Shown here in pieces: positions 17,775 to 26,938 of a DNA stretch of 64,000 nucleotides. The notes beneath the pieces were generated by a model. It searched no databases. It had not been told where the DNA came from and saw nothing but the letters and a program-made list of their open reading frames with translations. The stretch spans positions 62,001-126,000 of the forward strand of contig DYJC01000002.1 in assembly GCA_020723305.1 (NCBI GenBank). Reading direction: 5' to 3'. This DNA comes from Desulfosudis oleivorans (GTDB lineage Bacteria > Desulfobacterota > Desulfobacteria > Desulfobacterales > SURF-7). The position numbers and the translations under genes were made by a program. How positions within the stretch are numbered: position 1 is the first letter of the stretch; each line of letters begins with the position of its first letter.

Positions 17775-18089
17775 GATACCCTTTTTAAAGATTTAGATCT
17801 TATGTATGTGGACTCTTTTTTTTTCGGACAATGGAGTCAGTCTAATCAAAATTAACACATTGCGTATCTTTATACATAAACAGATAACAAAATCAATTGA
17901 TAAAAGGAGAATTTTACTTTTTTATTGTGGGGAATAGGCGAGTGTTTTGAATAATGTGGATATTGTATAAAAGATAATATATTTGATTTATTGAAATTTT
18001 AAGGCGATTTTCCGATAAATCCGGTTTGAAATGAGCCCTGAAAATTTCGCATATTTTTGGAGAAAACAGGAACTTGAAATGAATTGGGG
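17775..18089. other. AT-rich intergenic region upstream of the PEP-CTERM gene
   Basis: It should hold the promoter of the PEP-CTERM substrate and the end of the kinase transcript. I looked for a GG-N10-GC sigma54 pattern, as used for some PEP-CTERM genes, and saw none. No repeat or hairpin with a T-run was recognised. Confidence 0.3.
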
Positions 18090-18920
18090 TTACTGGTATG
18101 GATTGCTATTCAGCTCTTTTAAACCGGTTTTTTTCTTATTCAATACAAAACCCAGAAATTTTTCCTGTGGAAGCAGGGATACTGCTTTTTTAATATCCTG
18201 CATGGATGTTTTTCCCTCTTCAACAACCATGACAATACAATCTACAAGAGGGGAGAAGGCAATCACATCCGCCTTGCTCAAGACCGGCGGTACGTCAAAC
18301 AGGATAATCCGGTCTGAATAGCGGGTTTTCATTTCTGTTACAAGGGATCTCATTTTCGGAGAGCTGAGGACTTCTGCGCTGTCTTTGATGGTCCTTCCAC
18401 CGGATATTAAGGTCATTTTGTCGATTCCCGGCCACACAATAATCTCTTTCAGTTCCCGGTCATCATAAAGATGATCGATCAGTCCCATTTTGCCGGGTGC
18501 ACCAAGATATTTCTGAATCGACTGTTTCTGAAGGTCACAATCGATTAAGAGTACGGTCTGGTTAAAGGTTTTGGTGAATGTGAGAGCCAGATTGATGGCG
18601 GTGAGTGTCTTGCCTTCACCGGGATTTGCACTGGTGATCATGACCGTATTCCAGTTGTTTGCCGTCAGGGCTTGCTGGATCTGAGTGCGCAGCACCTTAA
18701 AATAATTCATCTCCGGAGAATCCGGGAACATGCAGACACATCGGTTTTCTTCCAGCAAATCAGGATTGAGTGTTACAGGCGTTGATTCATGGTAATTTGG
18801 TGGTGTCCAGTTACCGCTGACAGCTCTGGATTCTGCCGGGCTGGGGGTCGTCATAGGTCTGTCGGGTTTGTTTTCCGCTCTGTTTTGTCGGGCTTTTTCA
18901 AGCGCTTTTCTTAATTTCAT
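18090..18920 (-). CDS. Polysaccharide-associated tyrosine autokinase (CpsD/CapB type)
   Basis: A 276-residue BY-kinase. Walker A (SANPGEGKTLTAINLA), Walker A' (LLIDCDLQKQS) and Walker B (IILFDVPPV) are present. It is a stand-alone cytoplasmic kinase, paired with the separate Wzz-like protein encoded just upstream, as in exosortase/EPS loci. These kinases phosphorylate tyrosines on themselves and partners to set polysaccharide chain length and export. The usual C-terminal tyrosine cluster is nearly absent (only SNPYQ at the end), so the self-phosphorylation sites may lie elsewhere. The start ATG at 18920 is 49 bp after the chain-length gene. Confidence 0.9.
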   Translation of the reverse strand: MKLRKALEKARQNRAENKPDRPMTTPSPAESRAVSGNWTPPNYHESTPVTLNPDLLEENRCVCMFPDSPEMNYFKVLRTQIQQALTANNWNTVMITSANPGEGKTLTAINLALTFTKTFNQTVLLIDCDLQKQSIQKYLGAPGKMGLIDHLYDDRELKEIIVWPGIDKMTLISGGRTIKDSAEVLSSPKMRSLVTEMKTRYSDRIILFDVPPVLSKADVIAFSPLVDCIVMVVEEGKTSMQDIKKAVSLLPQEKFLGFVLNKKKTGLKELNSNPYQ

Positions 18921-18969
18921 ATTGAAAAACTCCAGGAAGTTATTTTCGTTTACCTTGATAATGGAACCA

Positions 18970-20523
18970 TCAGAAAGCGAGCTTTCGCATCAGTTTTGCC
19001 CAGAAAACATTCAAATCCATGTAAAGGAAATGAAAAAGAGCCAGTGCAATGATGAAAATACCACACAGGCTGACCCCAATGATAATCTGTTTTCGGGTTT
19101 TTCCGGATCGTTCCTTCCGGGTGATTATCTCCGGAATAACAGCCAGTACCGGAAAGGAAGTGGCCTGGGAAAGCGTGTTCGTATCCCGGATGGAGTCATC
19201 TGAAAATTCCATCAGTGCTGCGAATCCCACGCCGGCGCCAATACCCAGAACAAGCCCGATAAGCATGATGGCCAGACGGTTTGGTTTAAATGGTATTTCA
19301 GGAAGTCTCGCAGGGTCGATCAGGGTAAATCGTTCCCCTTTCTGCTCTTTTTCAAGGCCATGTGCCATCTTGGCTTCCATGACTTTTCTCATCAGGTCAT
19401 CATATTTCATTTTTGAATTGTTCTGTTCAATGATCAGGGCATTGTATGAGCCTTCAAGGCTGTGTGTCTTTTCGATGCGCTTCTGATAGTCTGAACGGTT
19501 TTTTTCAACCTCCTCGATCTGCCGCTTGAAAGAGGTGATTTCGGATTGAACACCGGCCAGTTGAGAAGCAATGGTGATATAAGTTGGATTATCCGGACTT
19601 TTTTTGTCGGAGACCCCCTGCTGTTTTTCAAGTCCGGCGATTTCAGCTTTCAGCTTGACAACATCCGGATGTTCATCCGAGAATCTGGTCTTCAACGAAA
19701 TCAGATTCATCCTCAGATCCTCGATTCTTTTCTGGTCCAGGTCATCTTTCATTTCCGCCTTGATCCCGGACAACTGTGTCTGAAGATATTCTTCACGTTC
19801 CTTGGAATTTCGGAGCTGTTCTTCCAGTCGGCTGAACATCATTTCCGTATTATTCAAACCCTGAAGATTAACCTGGAGCATCTCCGGGAGTTCATTTGAA
19901 TGTTGTTTTTTAAAATTTGATAATTGGATATCCAGTTCTTCAAGATACTGTTTGACCTTTTTCATCTCCTCTTCCAGAAAACTGGTTGCTTCCTGGGTTT
20001 GCCTTTCCCGTACCTGAAGATTTTCTTTTAGGAAAAAGGAAGTCAGCGTATCGGTCACTTTCTGTACTGTCCCAGGATCTTTTCCCAAGTAGGATAACGT
20101 AAAGGCAATGGTCGCTGTCGTGGGCCTGCCGGTCCTCCGGTCAATCACCTCTGTGCTGATCGTCTCCATATGGATATCTTCCCTCATTTTTTCCATAATC
20201 TCTTCGACCGTCCATTTTTCCCGTAAATCCGGATAAAGATTGAATTGATCGATCAACTCGATGAGTTTTTTGGTGCTCATGACTCTTTGATTGATCATCT
20301 GCAGGCGCTGCTCAGCAAAGCTGGTTACTGTTGCCATGACAAAATCAGAAGGAATTTCCTGATTTTCAATCAATATGGTTGATTCGGATTTATAGTAGGA
20401 AGGAATGAGGAAAGCGATGGCTGTTGTGATGAAAAAAACCAGAACCAGCGGGAAAAGAAGGGGCCATTTTCTCCGTTTGATAATAGTCATAATATCATGG
20501 GGTGATAGTGTCTGTTCGTCCAT
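18970..20523 (-). CDS. Wzz/GNVR-type polysaccharide chain-length determinant
   Basis: A 517-residue inner-membrane protein. One N-terminal helix (WPLLFPLVLVFFITTAIAFLI) is followed by a Wzz domain (YYKSESTILI), a long periplasmic coiled coil (about 180-400) and a C-terminal helix (IIIGVSLCGIFIIALALFHFLY). The RLPEIPFKPNR motif before the last helix is the GNVR signature. It sets glycan chain length together with the downstream tyrosine kinase and the Wza-like exporter. GGAG precedes the ATG. Compared with fused Wzc proteins, the kinase here is a separate polypeptide. Confidence 0.9.
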   Translation of the reverse strand: MDEQTLSPHDIMTIIKRRKWPLLFPLVLVFFITTAIAFLIPSYYKSESTILIENQEIPSDFVMATVTSFAEQRLQMINQRVMSTKKLIELIDQFNLYPDLREKWTVEEIMEKMREDIHMETISTEVIDRRTGRPTTATIAFTLSYLGKDPGTVQKVTDTLTSFFLKENLQVRERQTQEATSFLEEEMKKVKQYLEELDIQLSNFKKQHSNELPEMLQVNLQGLNNTEMMFSRLEEQLRNSKEREEYLQTQLSGIKAEMKDDLDQKRIEDLRMNLISLKTRFSDEHPDVVKLKAEIAGLEKQQGVSDKKSPDNPTYITIASQLAGVQSEITSFKRQIEEVEKNRSDYQKRIEKTHSLEGSYNALIIEQNNSKMKYDDLMRKVMEAKMAHGLEKEQKGERFTLIDPARLPEIPFKPNRLAIMLIGLVLGIGAGVGFAALMEFSDDSIRDTNTLSQATSFPVLAVIPEIITRKERSGKTRKQIIIGVSLCGIFIIALALFHFLYMDLNVFWAKLMRKLAF

Positions 20524-20554
20524 GTGATCTCCGTGCGGTAATTCAAAACTGTTT

Positions 20555-20676
20555 GAGCCAATTTCAAAAGGCTGTTGTTGTCATTCCGGCGAAGGCCGGA
20601 ATCCAGTATTTTCAGTACTTTTCTGGACACCGGCCTTCGCCGGTGTGACGTTTTTTAATCGTTTTGGAATTGGCTC
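20555..20676 (+). repeat. MITE-like element, copy 2 (122 bp)
   Basis: Terminal inverted repeats GAGCCAATTTCAAAA and TTTTGGAATTGGCTC bound it. The interior has two hairpins: TCATTCCGGCGAAGGCCGGAA and CACCGGCCTTCGCCGGTGTGA. The flanks GTTT and ATTT differ by one base. It sits in the gap between the outer-membrane barrel gene and the Wzz gene, inside the exopolysaccharide operon. Confidence 0.85.
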
Positions 20677-20682
20677 ATTTGT

Positions 20683-21900
20683 TTAGTTTATTTCAAAACT
20701 ATAAACAAAGTTGATAAAAGTCAGATTCCGATCTGCTTCCGTATCTGCTGCTTCATCCATTATTCGCGTGAAAGAATGGCCAGCCTCCAGATACACAAAT
20801 GGCGAAAAATTGTATCGGGACCTGACAGATAATCGAAATGCTTTTTCGTCAATTGCAACATAAGAAAATTCGTCTTTATCTGCATTGTTTACATAATAGC
20901 TTCCATCCAGACTGGCATTCAACTCTTCGGAAAAACGTTTACCGATTGTCAGCGCTATTGATGTCCTCTCGGAGCTTCCTTCTCTTCCGCCGGCTGGTTG
21001 TATATCATGTGATGCACTTGTTGTACAATGAATAAATTCACCATGATAATTGAGGCTTATCTGCCCGATGCCACCCTTGCTGCGGTTGGTTTCTTCCACA
21101 ACTGCAAGTTCATAACCATAGGGAGGATCGGAAAGAATCAATTTTGAGGTCTGAAATTCCGAAACCGTATATCGTGCCCCCAAATCAAACCGGATATTGA
21201 GTGTTTCCGTTACATCACTTTCAGCACCGGTTGAAACCGAGTAGTAGTCAACGGTTGAGGTTTCAAACTCATACTGGGAATATTGAACATTACAGAATAT
21301 GGTAGATAATTGATTCAACCAGGTTGGCTGATGAAAGATCCCCATAGTGGCTGTGCCGGATTTATAATCATTGTTTTCATTTCCTGTTGTTTCATAATCA
21401 TCCTGGTGAAAGGAGGACGAAAGACCGGCGGATGTTTTTTCGGAAATCCGATAATTACCGGAAATACCGCCATCGTACCGGTCACGCCTGGTTGTATCCA
21501 GGACCAGTCCTGTCTCCTCCAGATCCCGATCCGGCCTGGAATCCCGGGAATAGGATGTATCTGCCGAAAGATCCAATCTCTCCGTCACAGCATAAGAAAG
21601 TTTACCGGAAGCAGCCTTGTCATATCCGTTCAGCTCGTTATTATTCTTATACCAGGCACTGTCAAGGTGGCTGTTCAGATTCAGCTTCAGACGCTCGGAC
21701 TGCTGTTTTAAGGTCAGCCCCGGAGAAGCGGTTGTGATGAAATCATCCTCGATATCATTCTGGGTCGTGAACAGGTTGTCGATATATTCCTGTCGAAGGT
21801 GAACAGAAGGGATCAGTTTCATTTCACTGCAACAAGCCCTGTCCGGGCGGAAAAAAGCAGAGACCAGACAGAACAGGATGACAATAATCGTATGGGTCAT
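20683..21900 (-). CDS. Outer-membrane beta-barrel protein of the EPS/exosortase locus
   Basis: From the ATG at 21900 the protein has 405 residues; the longer frame begins at a TTG inside the upstream gene. A signal peptide (TIIVILFCLVSAFFRPDRACC) leads into a chain of amphipathic, alternating strands (for example RLDLSADTSYSRDSRPDRD, AGLSSSFHQDDYETT, SLDGSYYVNNADKD) that ends in the aromatic FINFVYSFEIN typical of outer-membrane barrels. It resembles the exosortase-associated barrel group (TIGR03016/EpsL-like). It probably forms or lines the outer-membrane exit path beside the Wza-like protein. Its start almost touches the Wza stop, so translation is likely coupled. Confidence 0.82.
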   Translation of the reverse strand: MTHTIIVILFCLVSAFFRPDRACCSEMKLIPSVHLRQEYIDNLFTTQNDIEDDFITTASPGLTLKQQSERLKLNLNSHLDSAWYKNNNELNGYDKAASGKLSYAVTERLDLSADTSYSRDSRPDRDLEETGLVLDTTRRDRYDGGISGNYRISEKTSAGLSSSFHQDDYETTGNENNDYKSGTATMGIFHQPTWLNQLSTIFCNVQYSQYEFETSTVDYYSVSTGAESDVTETLNIRFDLGARYTVSEFQTSKLILSDPPYGYELAVVEETNRSKGGIGQISLNYHGEFIHCTTSASHDIQPAGGREGSSERTSIALTIGKRFSEELNASLDGSYYVNNADKDEFSYVAIDEKAFRLSVRSRYNFSPFVYLEAGHSFTRIMDEAADTEADRNLTFINFVYSFEIN

Positions 21901-21904
21901 TGGA

Positions 21905-22525
21905 TTATGGAACAACAATCACATCGCCCCGTTTCAGCAGTATATTCTGTGTAAGCTGCTTCCCTTCGGAAACCTCATCATAATTAAAATGATACATACT
22001 GGTTTCCAGATTGGTTTTACGGAAGACTTTGATGCTGTCCTGTTTTGCAAAAGGGTTTAATCCGCCGGCCATGGCCAATGCCTGCAGAGTATCGATATTG
22101 GTGTTCAAGACAAACCGGCCTGGATGGTTTACCTTCCCGATTACATAAATCAGCATACTGTTGACCTGTGCAACCTCAACATTGAGTATCGGGTCCGGCA
22201 CGAACCGTTTTAACCCGGTTTCAATTTCTTTCCTTAATTGTACAACGGTTTTACCTTCAGCTTTAATCTCACCGATCAGGGGGAATGCGATTCTGCCGTC
22301 CGGGAGTACCGTTACCTGTTTGGCCAGGGCATCATCTTTCCAGACATGGATATTGAGAATATCACCATGGCCGATGATGTATTGCGGATCAGCTGCTTCT
22401 GTTGGACCTTCCGGTTTTTCTGCCGCGGTGCTAAACCCTGCATGAACCATTATCCCCATGACCCACAGCAGGAAAAGAATGGTTTTGATCGGGTGCTTCA
22501 TTATTTGATTCCTCTGGAATGCCAT
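21905..22525 (-). CDS. Wza-like polysaccharide export protein
   Basis: I start at the ATG at 22525, which follows GGAGGCGAT; an upstream GTG at 22633 lies inside a repeat and would add 36 spurious residues. The 206-residue protein has a signal peptide (KTILFLLWVMGIMVHAGFSTA), a Poly_export domain (YIIGHGDILNIHVWKDDALAKQVTVLPDG and FPLIGEI) and one SLBB domain (VYVIGKVNHPGRF ... LAMAGGLNPFAKQDSIKVFR). It lacks the lipobox of classical Wza. Such proteins form the periplasmic/outer-membrane channel for exopolysaccharide. Confidence 0.9.
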   Translation of the reverse strand: MAFQRNQIMKHPIKTILFLLWVMGIMVHAGFSTAAEKPEGPTEAADPQYIIGHGDILNIHVWKDDALAKQVTVLPDGRIAFPLIGEIKAEGKTVVQLRKEIETGLKRFVPDPILNVEVAQVNSMLIYVIGKVNHPGRFVLNTNIDTLQALAMAGGLNPFAKQDSIKVFRKTNLETSMYHFNYDEVSEGKQLTQNILLKRGDVIVVP

Positions 22526-22557
22526 ATCGCCTCCGTTAAGATTTATTCCGGAATGAT

Positions 22558-22679
22558 GAGCCCGTTTCAAAAGCCTGTTGCGGTCATTCCGGCGAAAGCC
22601 GGAATCCAGTATTTTTAGTTCATTTCTGGACACCGGCTTTTGCCGGTGTGACGCTTCTTAATAGTTTTAAAATTGGCTC
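22558..22679 (+). repeat. MITE-like element, copy 3 (122 bp) with 4-bp direct repeat
   Basis: Bounded by GAGCCCGTTTCAAAA and TTTTAAAATTGGCTC. The four bases on each side are TGAT (22554-22557 and 22680-22683), a perfect target-site duplication. It lies between the TPR lipoprotein gene and the Wza gene. Confidence 0.88.
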
Positions 22680-22720
22680 TGATGTATTGATTTGCCATAT
22701 TAATTCAAACGCCGGGGCGG

Positions 22721-25120
22721 TTAACTCTTTAATTTTTTATATATCTGTTCCGCTTCATTTTTTCCATGATAAACCTGTTCACCTGTAACTGCTTTTTCAA
22801 GGTTTTTCAAGGCCTCATCATTTTTTCCTTTTTTGTAATGGATCATTCCCATGTGATAGTTGATGACAGAGGATTCCGGTTCCTTTGCAAGTGACTTTTC
22901 AACAAAGCTCTGGGCCTTGTCAAGATCTCCCATCTTGTAATGGATCCAACCCAGGGTGTCCATGATCATGGGTTCCTGTGGTTTCAGTTTGTTTGCATTT
23001 TCTGCATAATCAAGGGCTTTTTTCTGATCCTTTTTCGATTCGGCGTATTCGGACAGAAGAAATGCCAGATTGTTGGATGCTGCCCAGAAATCGGGACTGT
23101 TTTTAATGGCGGATTCATAAAGTGCTACAGCCTTTTTGACTTCTTTGTCCCGTTCATACAGACTTCCAAGGGATAAAATGGCCGCCCTGTTTTTGGGGTT
23201 CTGATGGACAGAGGCTTCCAGGCTGGAAACCGCCTGCTCTTTCTTCCCCTGCAAAATATAGAGTTCTGCCAAAGCATTATGCGGAGTAATCCATTCCGGC
23301 TGAAGTTCAATCGCTTTTTTAAATGCAGACTCGGAGGAAGGGTAGTTTTTCTTTGTCGCGTAAATCTTGCCCAGCAGATAGTGTGCAGTTGCGTCTTCCG
23401 GCTTCTTCCGGGTCTGCTGGTTGCAGATCGCGAGCGCCTTTTCCTGTTTGCCCGCGTTCATGCACATCTGCACAAGGGTTGAAAGCGCAATGGGGGATTC
23501 CGGATTTTCTTCCAGGCCTTTTTCCAGAACAGCAATTGCCGGGTCCCATTTTTTCTGGGTAGCATATAGCCGGGAAAGCTTTATTTTCCCCAGCAGATTG
23601 TCCTGGGCGGAACCATGGATGGTCAAATACGCTTTTTCCGCTTCGGCTGCTTTTTGGTTTGCCAGCAGCAGATCACCATAACCAGCTTGAACTTTTGGAT
23701 CATTCGGGTAATACTCGACCAGTTTTTTCCAGACAGCTTCCGCCTCGTTGAGATCTTTTTTCATTACTTGGAGACGGGCAAGAGCGGTTAAAGCCTCTTT
23801 TGATCTTGGATTGATTTTCAGGGCATTTTTCAGGGTATCGATTGCCAGTTCGTTTTCTTTATTTATCGCGTGCGCCTGAGCCAGAAGAAGATATCCCTGG
23901 ATCATATCCGGCTGCTCGGTTATGATGGCCCTGAATTCGGTAATGGCATCTCCACCCTGGTTTTTGCTCAGATAGATTTTCCCTTTGGTAAAGTGTGCAT
24001 CAATGTTTTTGGGGTTTTCTTTCAATACGCTGTCGGCATATTGATCTGCTTTTTTAATGTCTCCTTTCATCATATAAAGATTGGCCAGGACATTTTGAGT
24101 CTTGAGAATTTCCGGATGGGCAGGATCTTTTTCAAAAACAAGGCATTTTTTGAGCAGGCTGATGGCCTTGTCCAGATCCTTTTTATTGGCATACAGTTCA
24201 CTTAGCATCATATGGAGCTTGAAGCTTTGGGGTAGACGTTTTATTCCATTCTGAATCGTCTCTTCCACAGCCTCCGGTTTTTTTCTGCCCACGGAAAAAC
24301 GGGCAGCCTTGATATAGTTTTCCTCAACAGGCGGATCAGATGACAGCAGTTTCAGGATCAGATCATCCGCTTCTTGCTTTTGATCCGCTTCCCAGAGAAT
24401 TGAAGCAAGCGTGAATTGATGCTCGGTTTTTTCCGGCTCAAGGGCGATTATTTTTTTCTGCAACTCCATTGCCTTGTCATACTTTTTTTCCTGAAAGTAA
24501 TAGCGGACGATAATGGCATGAAGGGAGATGGAATCGGTATTTGCCGTAAGTCCTCTGGTCAGGAGATTCTCAGCCTCTTCTTTATTGTTTTCCTGCAGAA
24601 AGATCGATGACAGGGCGATGTAGAGTTCCGGTTTGGTCATCTTTTTTTCCAGAAGTCCCTGGAACAGGTTTTTGGCTTCATCGGTTTTTTTCTCGGAGAG
24701 CAGAAGCAATCCATGTAAAAAATTCCCTTCCAGGTTATCCGGGGCTGTTTTCAGTATCCATTCGACCTTTTCACGGGCCTTGTCAATTGCATTCGCTGCC
24801 AGAAGCAGTCTTCCGATCTGAATCTGCGCGTCCATATGCTTGGGATCCAGATCAACAGCCTTGTTCAGGAAGCCGTATGCGTTTTTCGGATTTTTGGATT
24901 TCAGCTCCACCATTCCCAGAATGTAGTAGGCATCCGCAAATTTGGGATCGATCTGTATGGCGTTTTTCAATTCCAGCCGGGCCTTGACATAATCCTCCTT
25001 CTCATAAAGGGCTTTTCCTTTTTCGAAAAACTCCTTTTTTTTCTCTTCCGGTCCGCCGCAGGCAAACATCAGCATGAACAGCAATGTCAAAATTATCAGT
25101 TGATAAGAACGTTTTATCAT
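22721..25120 (-). CDS. PrsT-like TPR-repeat lipoprotein of the exosortase locus
   Basis: From the ATG at 25120 (preceded by AAAGGGGG) the protein has 799 residues; a TTG nine codons earlier has no ribosome site. A lipoprotein signal (YQLIILTLLFMLMFACGG, lipidated Cys at about residue 20) is followed by about 20 tetratricopeptide repeats covering the whole length (for example DAYYILGMVELKSKNPKNAY, ALNPRSKEALTALARL-like units). This matches the PEP-CTERM-system TPR protein PrsT. It probably acts as a membrane-anchored scaffold for exopolysaccharide assembly or export. It lies 23 bp after the WecA-like gene and is in the same operon. Confidence 0.88.
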   Translation of the reverse strand: MIKRSYQLIILTLLFMLMFACGGPEEKKKEFFEKGKALYEKEDYVKARLELKNAIQIDPKFADAYYILGMVELKSKNPKNAYGFLNKAVDLDPKHMDAQIQIGRLLLAANAIDKAREKVEWILKTAPDNLEGNFLHGLLLLSEKKTDEAKNLFQGLLEKKMTKPELYIALSSIFLQENNKEEAENLLTRGLTANTDSISLHAIIVRYYFQEKKYDKAMELQKKIIALEPEKTEHQFTLASILWEADQKQEADDLILKLLSSDPPVEENYIKAARFSVGRKKPEAVEETIQNGIKRLPQSFKLHMMLSELYANKKDLDKAISLLKKCLVFEKDPAHPEILKTQNVLANLYMMKGDIKKADQYADSVLKENPKNIDAHFTKGKIYLSKNQGGDAITEFRAIITEQPDMIQGYLLLAQAHAINKENELAIDTLKNALKINPRSKEALTALARLQVMKKDLNEAEAVWKKLVEYYPNDPKVQAGYGDLLLANQKAAEAEKAYLTIHGSAQDNLLGKIKLSRLYATQKKWDPAIAVLEKGLEENPESPIALSTLVQMCMNAGKQEKALAICNQQTRKKPEDATAHYLLGKIYATKKNYPSSESAFKKAIELQPEWITPHNALAELYILQGKKEQAVSSLEASVHQNPKNRAAILSLGSLYERDKEVKKAVALYESAIKNSPDFWAASNNLAFLLSEYAESKKDQKKALDYAENANKLKPQEPMIMDTLGWIHYKMGDLDKAQSFVEKSLAKEPESSVINYHMGMIHYKKGKNDEALKNLEKAVTGEQVYHGKNEAEQIYKKLKS

Positions 25121-25143
25121 GTAGATTTCCCCCTTTACTTTCA

Positions 25144-26787
25144 TCAAAGTGTATATAGCCCTCTGAAGGATAATATCAGAAGAACAATAACTGTTAAAAA
25201 GGCTAATGTTGAAAATTTTTTCCTCAGTTCCCCGATCAGCACCTCAAAACTGAAAAAGAAAACGATAATCCGGGTCGTCAGCATTCCAAGGTGGTAACTT
25301 CTGATTTGTATATCCGGAAGGTTCGGAAGAACCAGCGCGATAAACAGAATAATGAAGTCCGTAGGCGTGGTTTTAAAACCTTCCTTTCGCCTTGTAAATT
25401 TTAATATAAAAATAACAAATATCGCGATGATTCCAAAGCACAGATTGTAAATGATTTCAAGATTTGAGTTCAACCACGCAACTGTATCTTTTTCTCCAAG
25501 ATAAACCAGCAAGGGTATTGTCATAAATAGAGAAAGGCGGATCATCGCTCCGAGCCATTTATTCAGATAGCGTGCGCAAATGGAAAGCAGAACGGCCATA
25601 ATTATTCCAATCAAGGAGAAATAGGACGGAATATCGCTTGGAAGAAAACAGGTAAAAATCAGCAGAATCGGAAGGCCGGTCTTCACGGTCAGGAACGGAA
25701 GCTTGATATGATAGTTTTTTTCACGCAGTCTTTTCAGCTTTTTTTTAATTACCTGATCGATCAGATCAAATCTTTTAAGCTTCCATCCGGTTCTGTCTGC
25801 CATAACAAAACCGGTAATAATCAGACTGGAGAAGATAATATAGTAGATCAGCAGAAACCATTCAGCGTAAAATCTGAAAATAAATGCCGATGTAACGAGA
25901 AAAGCTTGAAGTACATAAATAATGAAAACAGCTTCTGTATGAAAACAGCCAAGGCGCATCAGTTTATGGTGGAAATGGTTCTTGTCGGCAACAAAAGGAG
26001 ATCTTCCATTTGCGATCCGTTCTGTCATGACCGTCAGGGTGTCAAGAATCGGAAATCCAAGCAGGATCAATGGCAGAAGAGGATTGAGGGGCGTATCACC
26101 CTGTGTCAGGTGAAGGGCGGTTGTTATAGAGAGATATCCCAGAATCTGGCTGCCGGTGTCTCCCATAAAGACGGTTGCCGGATGAGTATTGAAACGAAGA
26201 AAACCGAAAATGGCCCCGATGACTGCAATCGATACCAGGGCAATCGAACTATTTTCAGAGCAGAATCCCAGATAGGCGATACAGATAAAGCTCAGCATGG
26301 TGATTCCACCGGCAAGACCGTCCAGTCCATCAGACAGGTTAATGGCATTGGTTACACCGACGATGATGAAAAGGGTAAGCGGAATGGTCAGATAGGGAGT
26401 GAAAAATGTGTTTTCAGAAAAAACATTTTCAAAAAAGGAGATCGAGATCCCGCCATACAGCACCGCAATCAGCGCTGCCAGAATCTGGCCCAGCAGTTTG
26501 GTTTTGTATCCAAGCTCCCGGATATCATCAATCAGGCCAAAAATCGTAAGTACAAAAGCCCCGATCAGAACCGGCCGGATAAAATCGTCACTTGGAACCC
26601 AGAGAAGTACCGGAACCAATATCCCGAGTGCCATAGCAATCCCACCGGTTTTGGGAATAGGAGACCGATGAACCTTTCTTTCGTTCGGGGTATCGACAAT
26701 GATTTTACTGATCGCCATGCTGCGCAGCATAGGAATCAGGGCAATTGTGATAAACATTGAAATCAGAAGTGTAGATAAATAGATCAT
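25144..26787 (-). CDS. WecA/MraY-type undecaprenyl-phosphate sugar-1-phosphate transferase
   Basis: A 547-residue membrane protein. The first 320 residues are the WecA/TagO fold: DDIRELGYKTKLLGQ, NAINLSDGLDGLAGGI (Mg2+-binding aspartates), VFMGDTGSQILGY and the nucleotide-sugar motif VADKNHFHHKLMRLG. It would start the lipid-linked repeat unit by transferring a HexNAc-1-phosphate. The last 200 residues add extra membrane helices not found in the short WecA proteins. This extended form is common in exosortase loci. It follows the exosortase gene after a possible terminator. Confidence 0.9.
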   Translation of the reverse strand: MIYLSTLLISMFITIALIPMLRSMAISKIIVDTPNERKVHRSPIPKTGGIAMALGILVPVLLWVPSDDFIRPVLIGAFVLTIFGLIDDIRELGYKTKLLGQILAALIAVLYGGISISFFENVFSENTFFTPYLTIPLTLFIIVGVTNAINLSDGLDGLAGGITMLSFICIAYLGFCSENSSIALVSIAVIGAIFGFLRFNTHPATVFMGDTGSQILGYLSITTALHLTQGDTPLNPLLPLILLGFPILDTLTVMTERIANGRSPFVADKNHFHHKLMRLGCFHTEAVFIIYVLQAFLVTSAFIFRFYAEWFLLIYYIIFSSLIITGFVMADRTGWKLKRFDLIDQVIKKKLKRLREKNYHIKLPFLTVKTGLPILLIFTCFLPSDIPSYFSLIGIIMAVLLSICARYLNKWLGAMIRLSLFMTIPLLVYLGEKDTVAWLNSNLEIIYNLCFGIIAIFVIFILKFTRRKEGFKTTPTDFIILFIALVLPNLPDIQIRSYHLGMLTTRIIVFFFSFEVLIGELRKKFSTLAFLTVIVLLILSFRGLYTL

Positions 26788-26890
26788 TCTAAATTGATAT
26801 TCGCTTTCGGAATCTGCTCATTCCGCTTGAAACCCAAGAAAAATTCCGTTGAGAAGGTGCCACAGTACTTAATTTCCTAATAGAAGGAGC

Positions 26891-26913
26891 AAAAACTCCC
26901 CCCTCGAGGGGGG
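26891..26913 (-). terminator. Possible intrinsic terminator between the exosortase and WecA-like genes
   Basis: On the minus strand a six-pair G-C stem with a TCGA loop (plus 26898-26913) is followed by AGTTTTT. It lies 25 bp after the exosortase stop in the direction of transcription. The C-rich/G-rich string next to it is also a common short repeat, and the last codons of the exosortase gene (GG before the stop) overlap it. If it works, it would partly uncouple the downstream export genes. Confidence 0.45.
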
Positions 26914-26938
26914 CGAAGGGGGGTGTCGTCAACACCAC

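Noticed and set aside
25708..26760. A 350-codon plus-strand frame opposite the WecA-like gene
   Set aside because: It is rich in Lys, Asn, Gln and Arg with no domain, and the minus-strand gene has clear transferase motifs. It is an antisense shadow.
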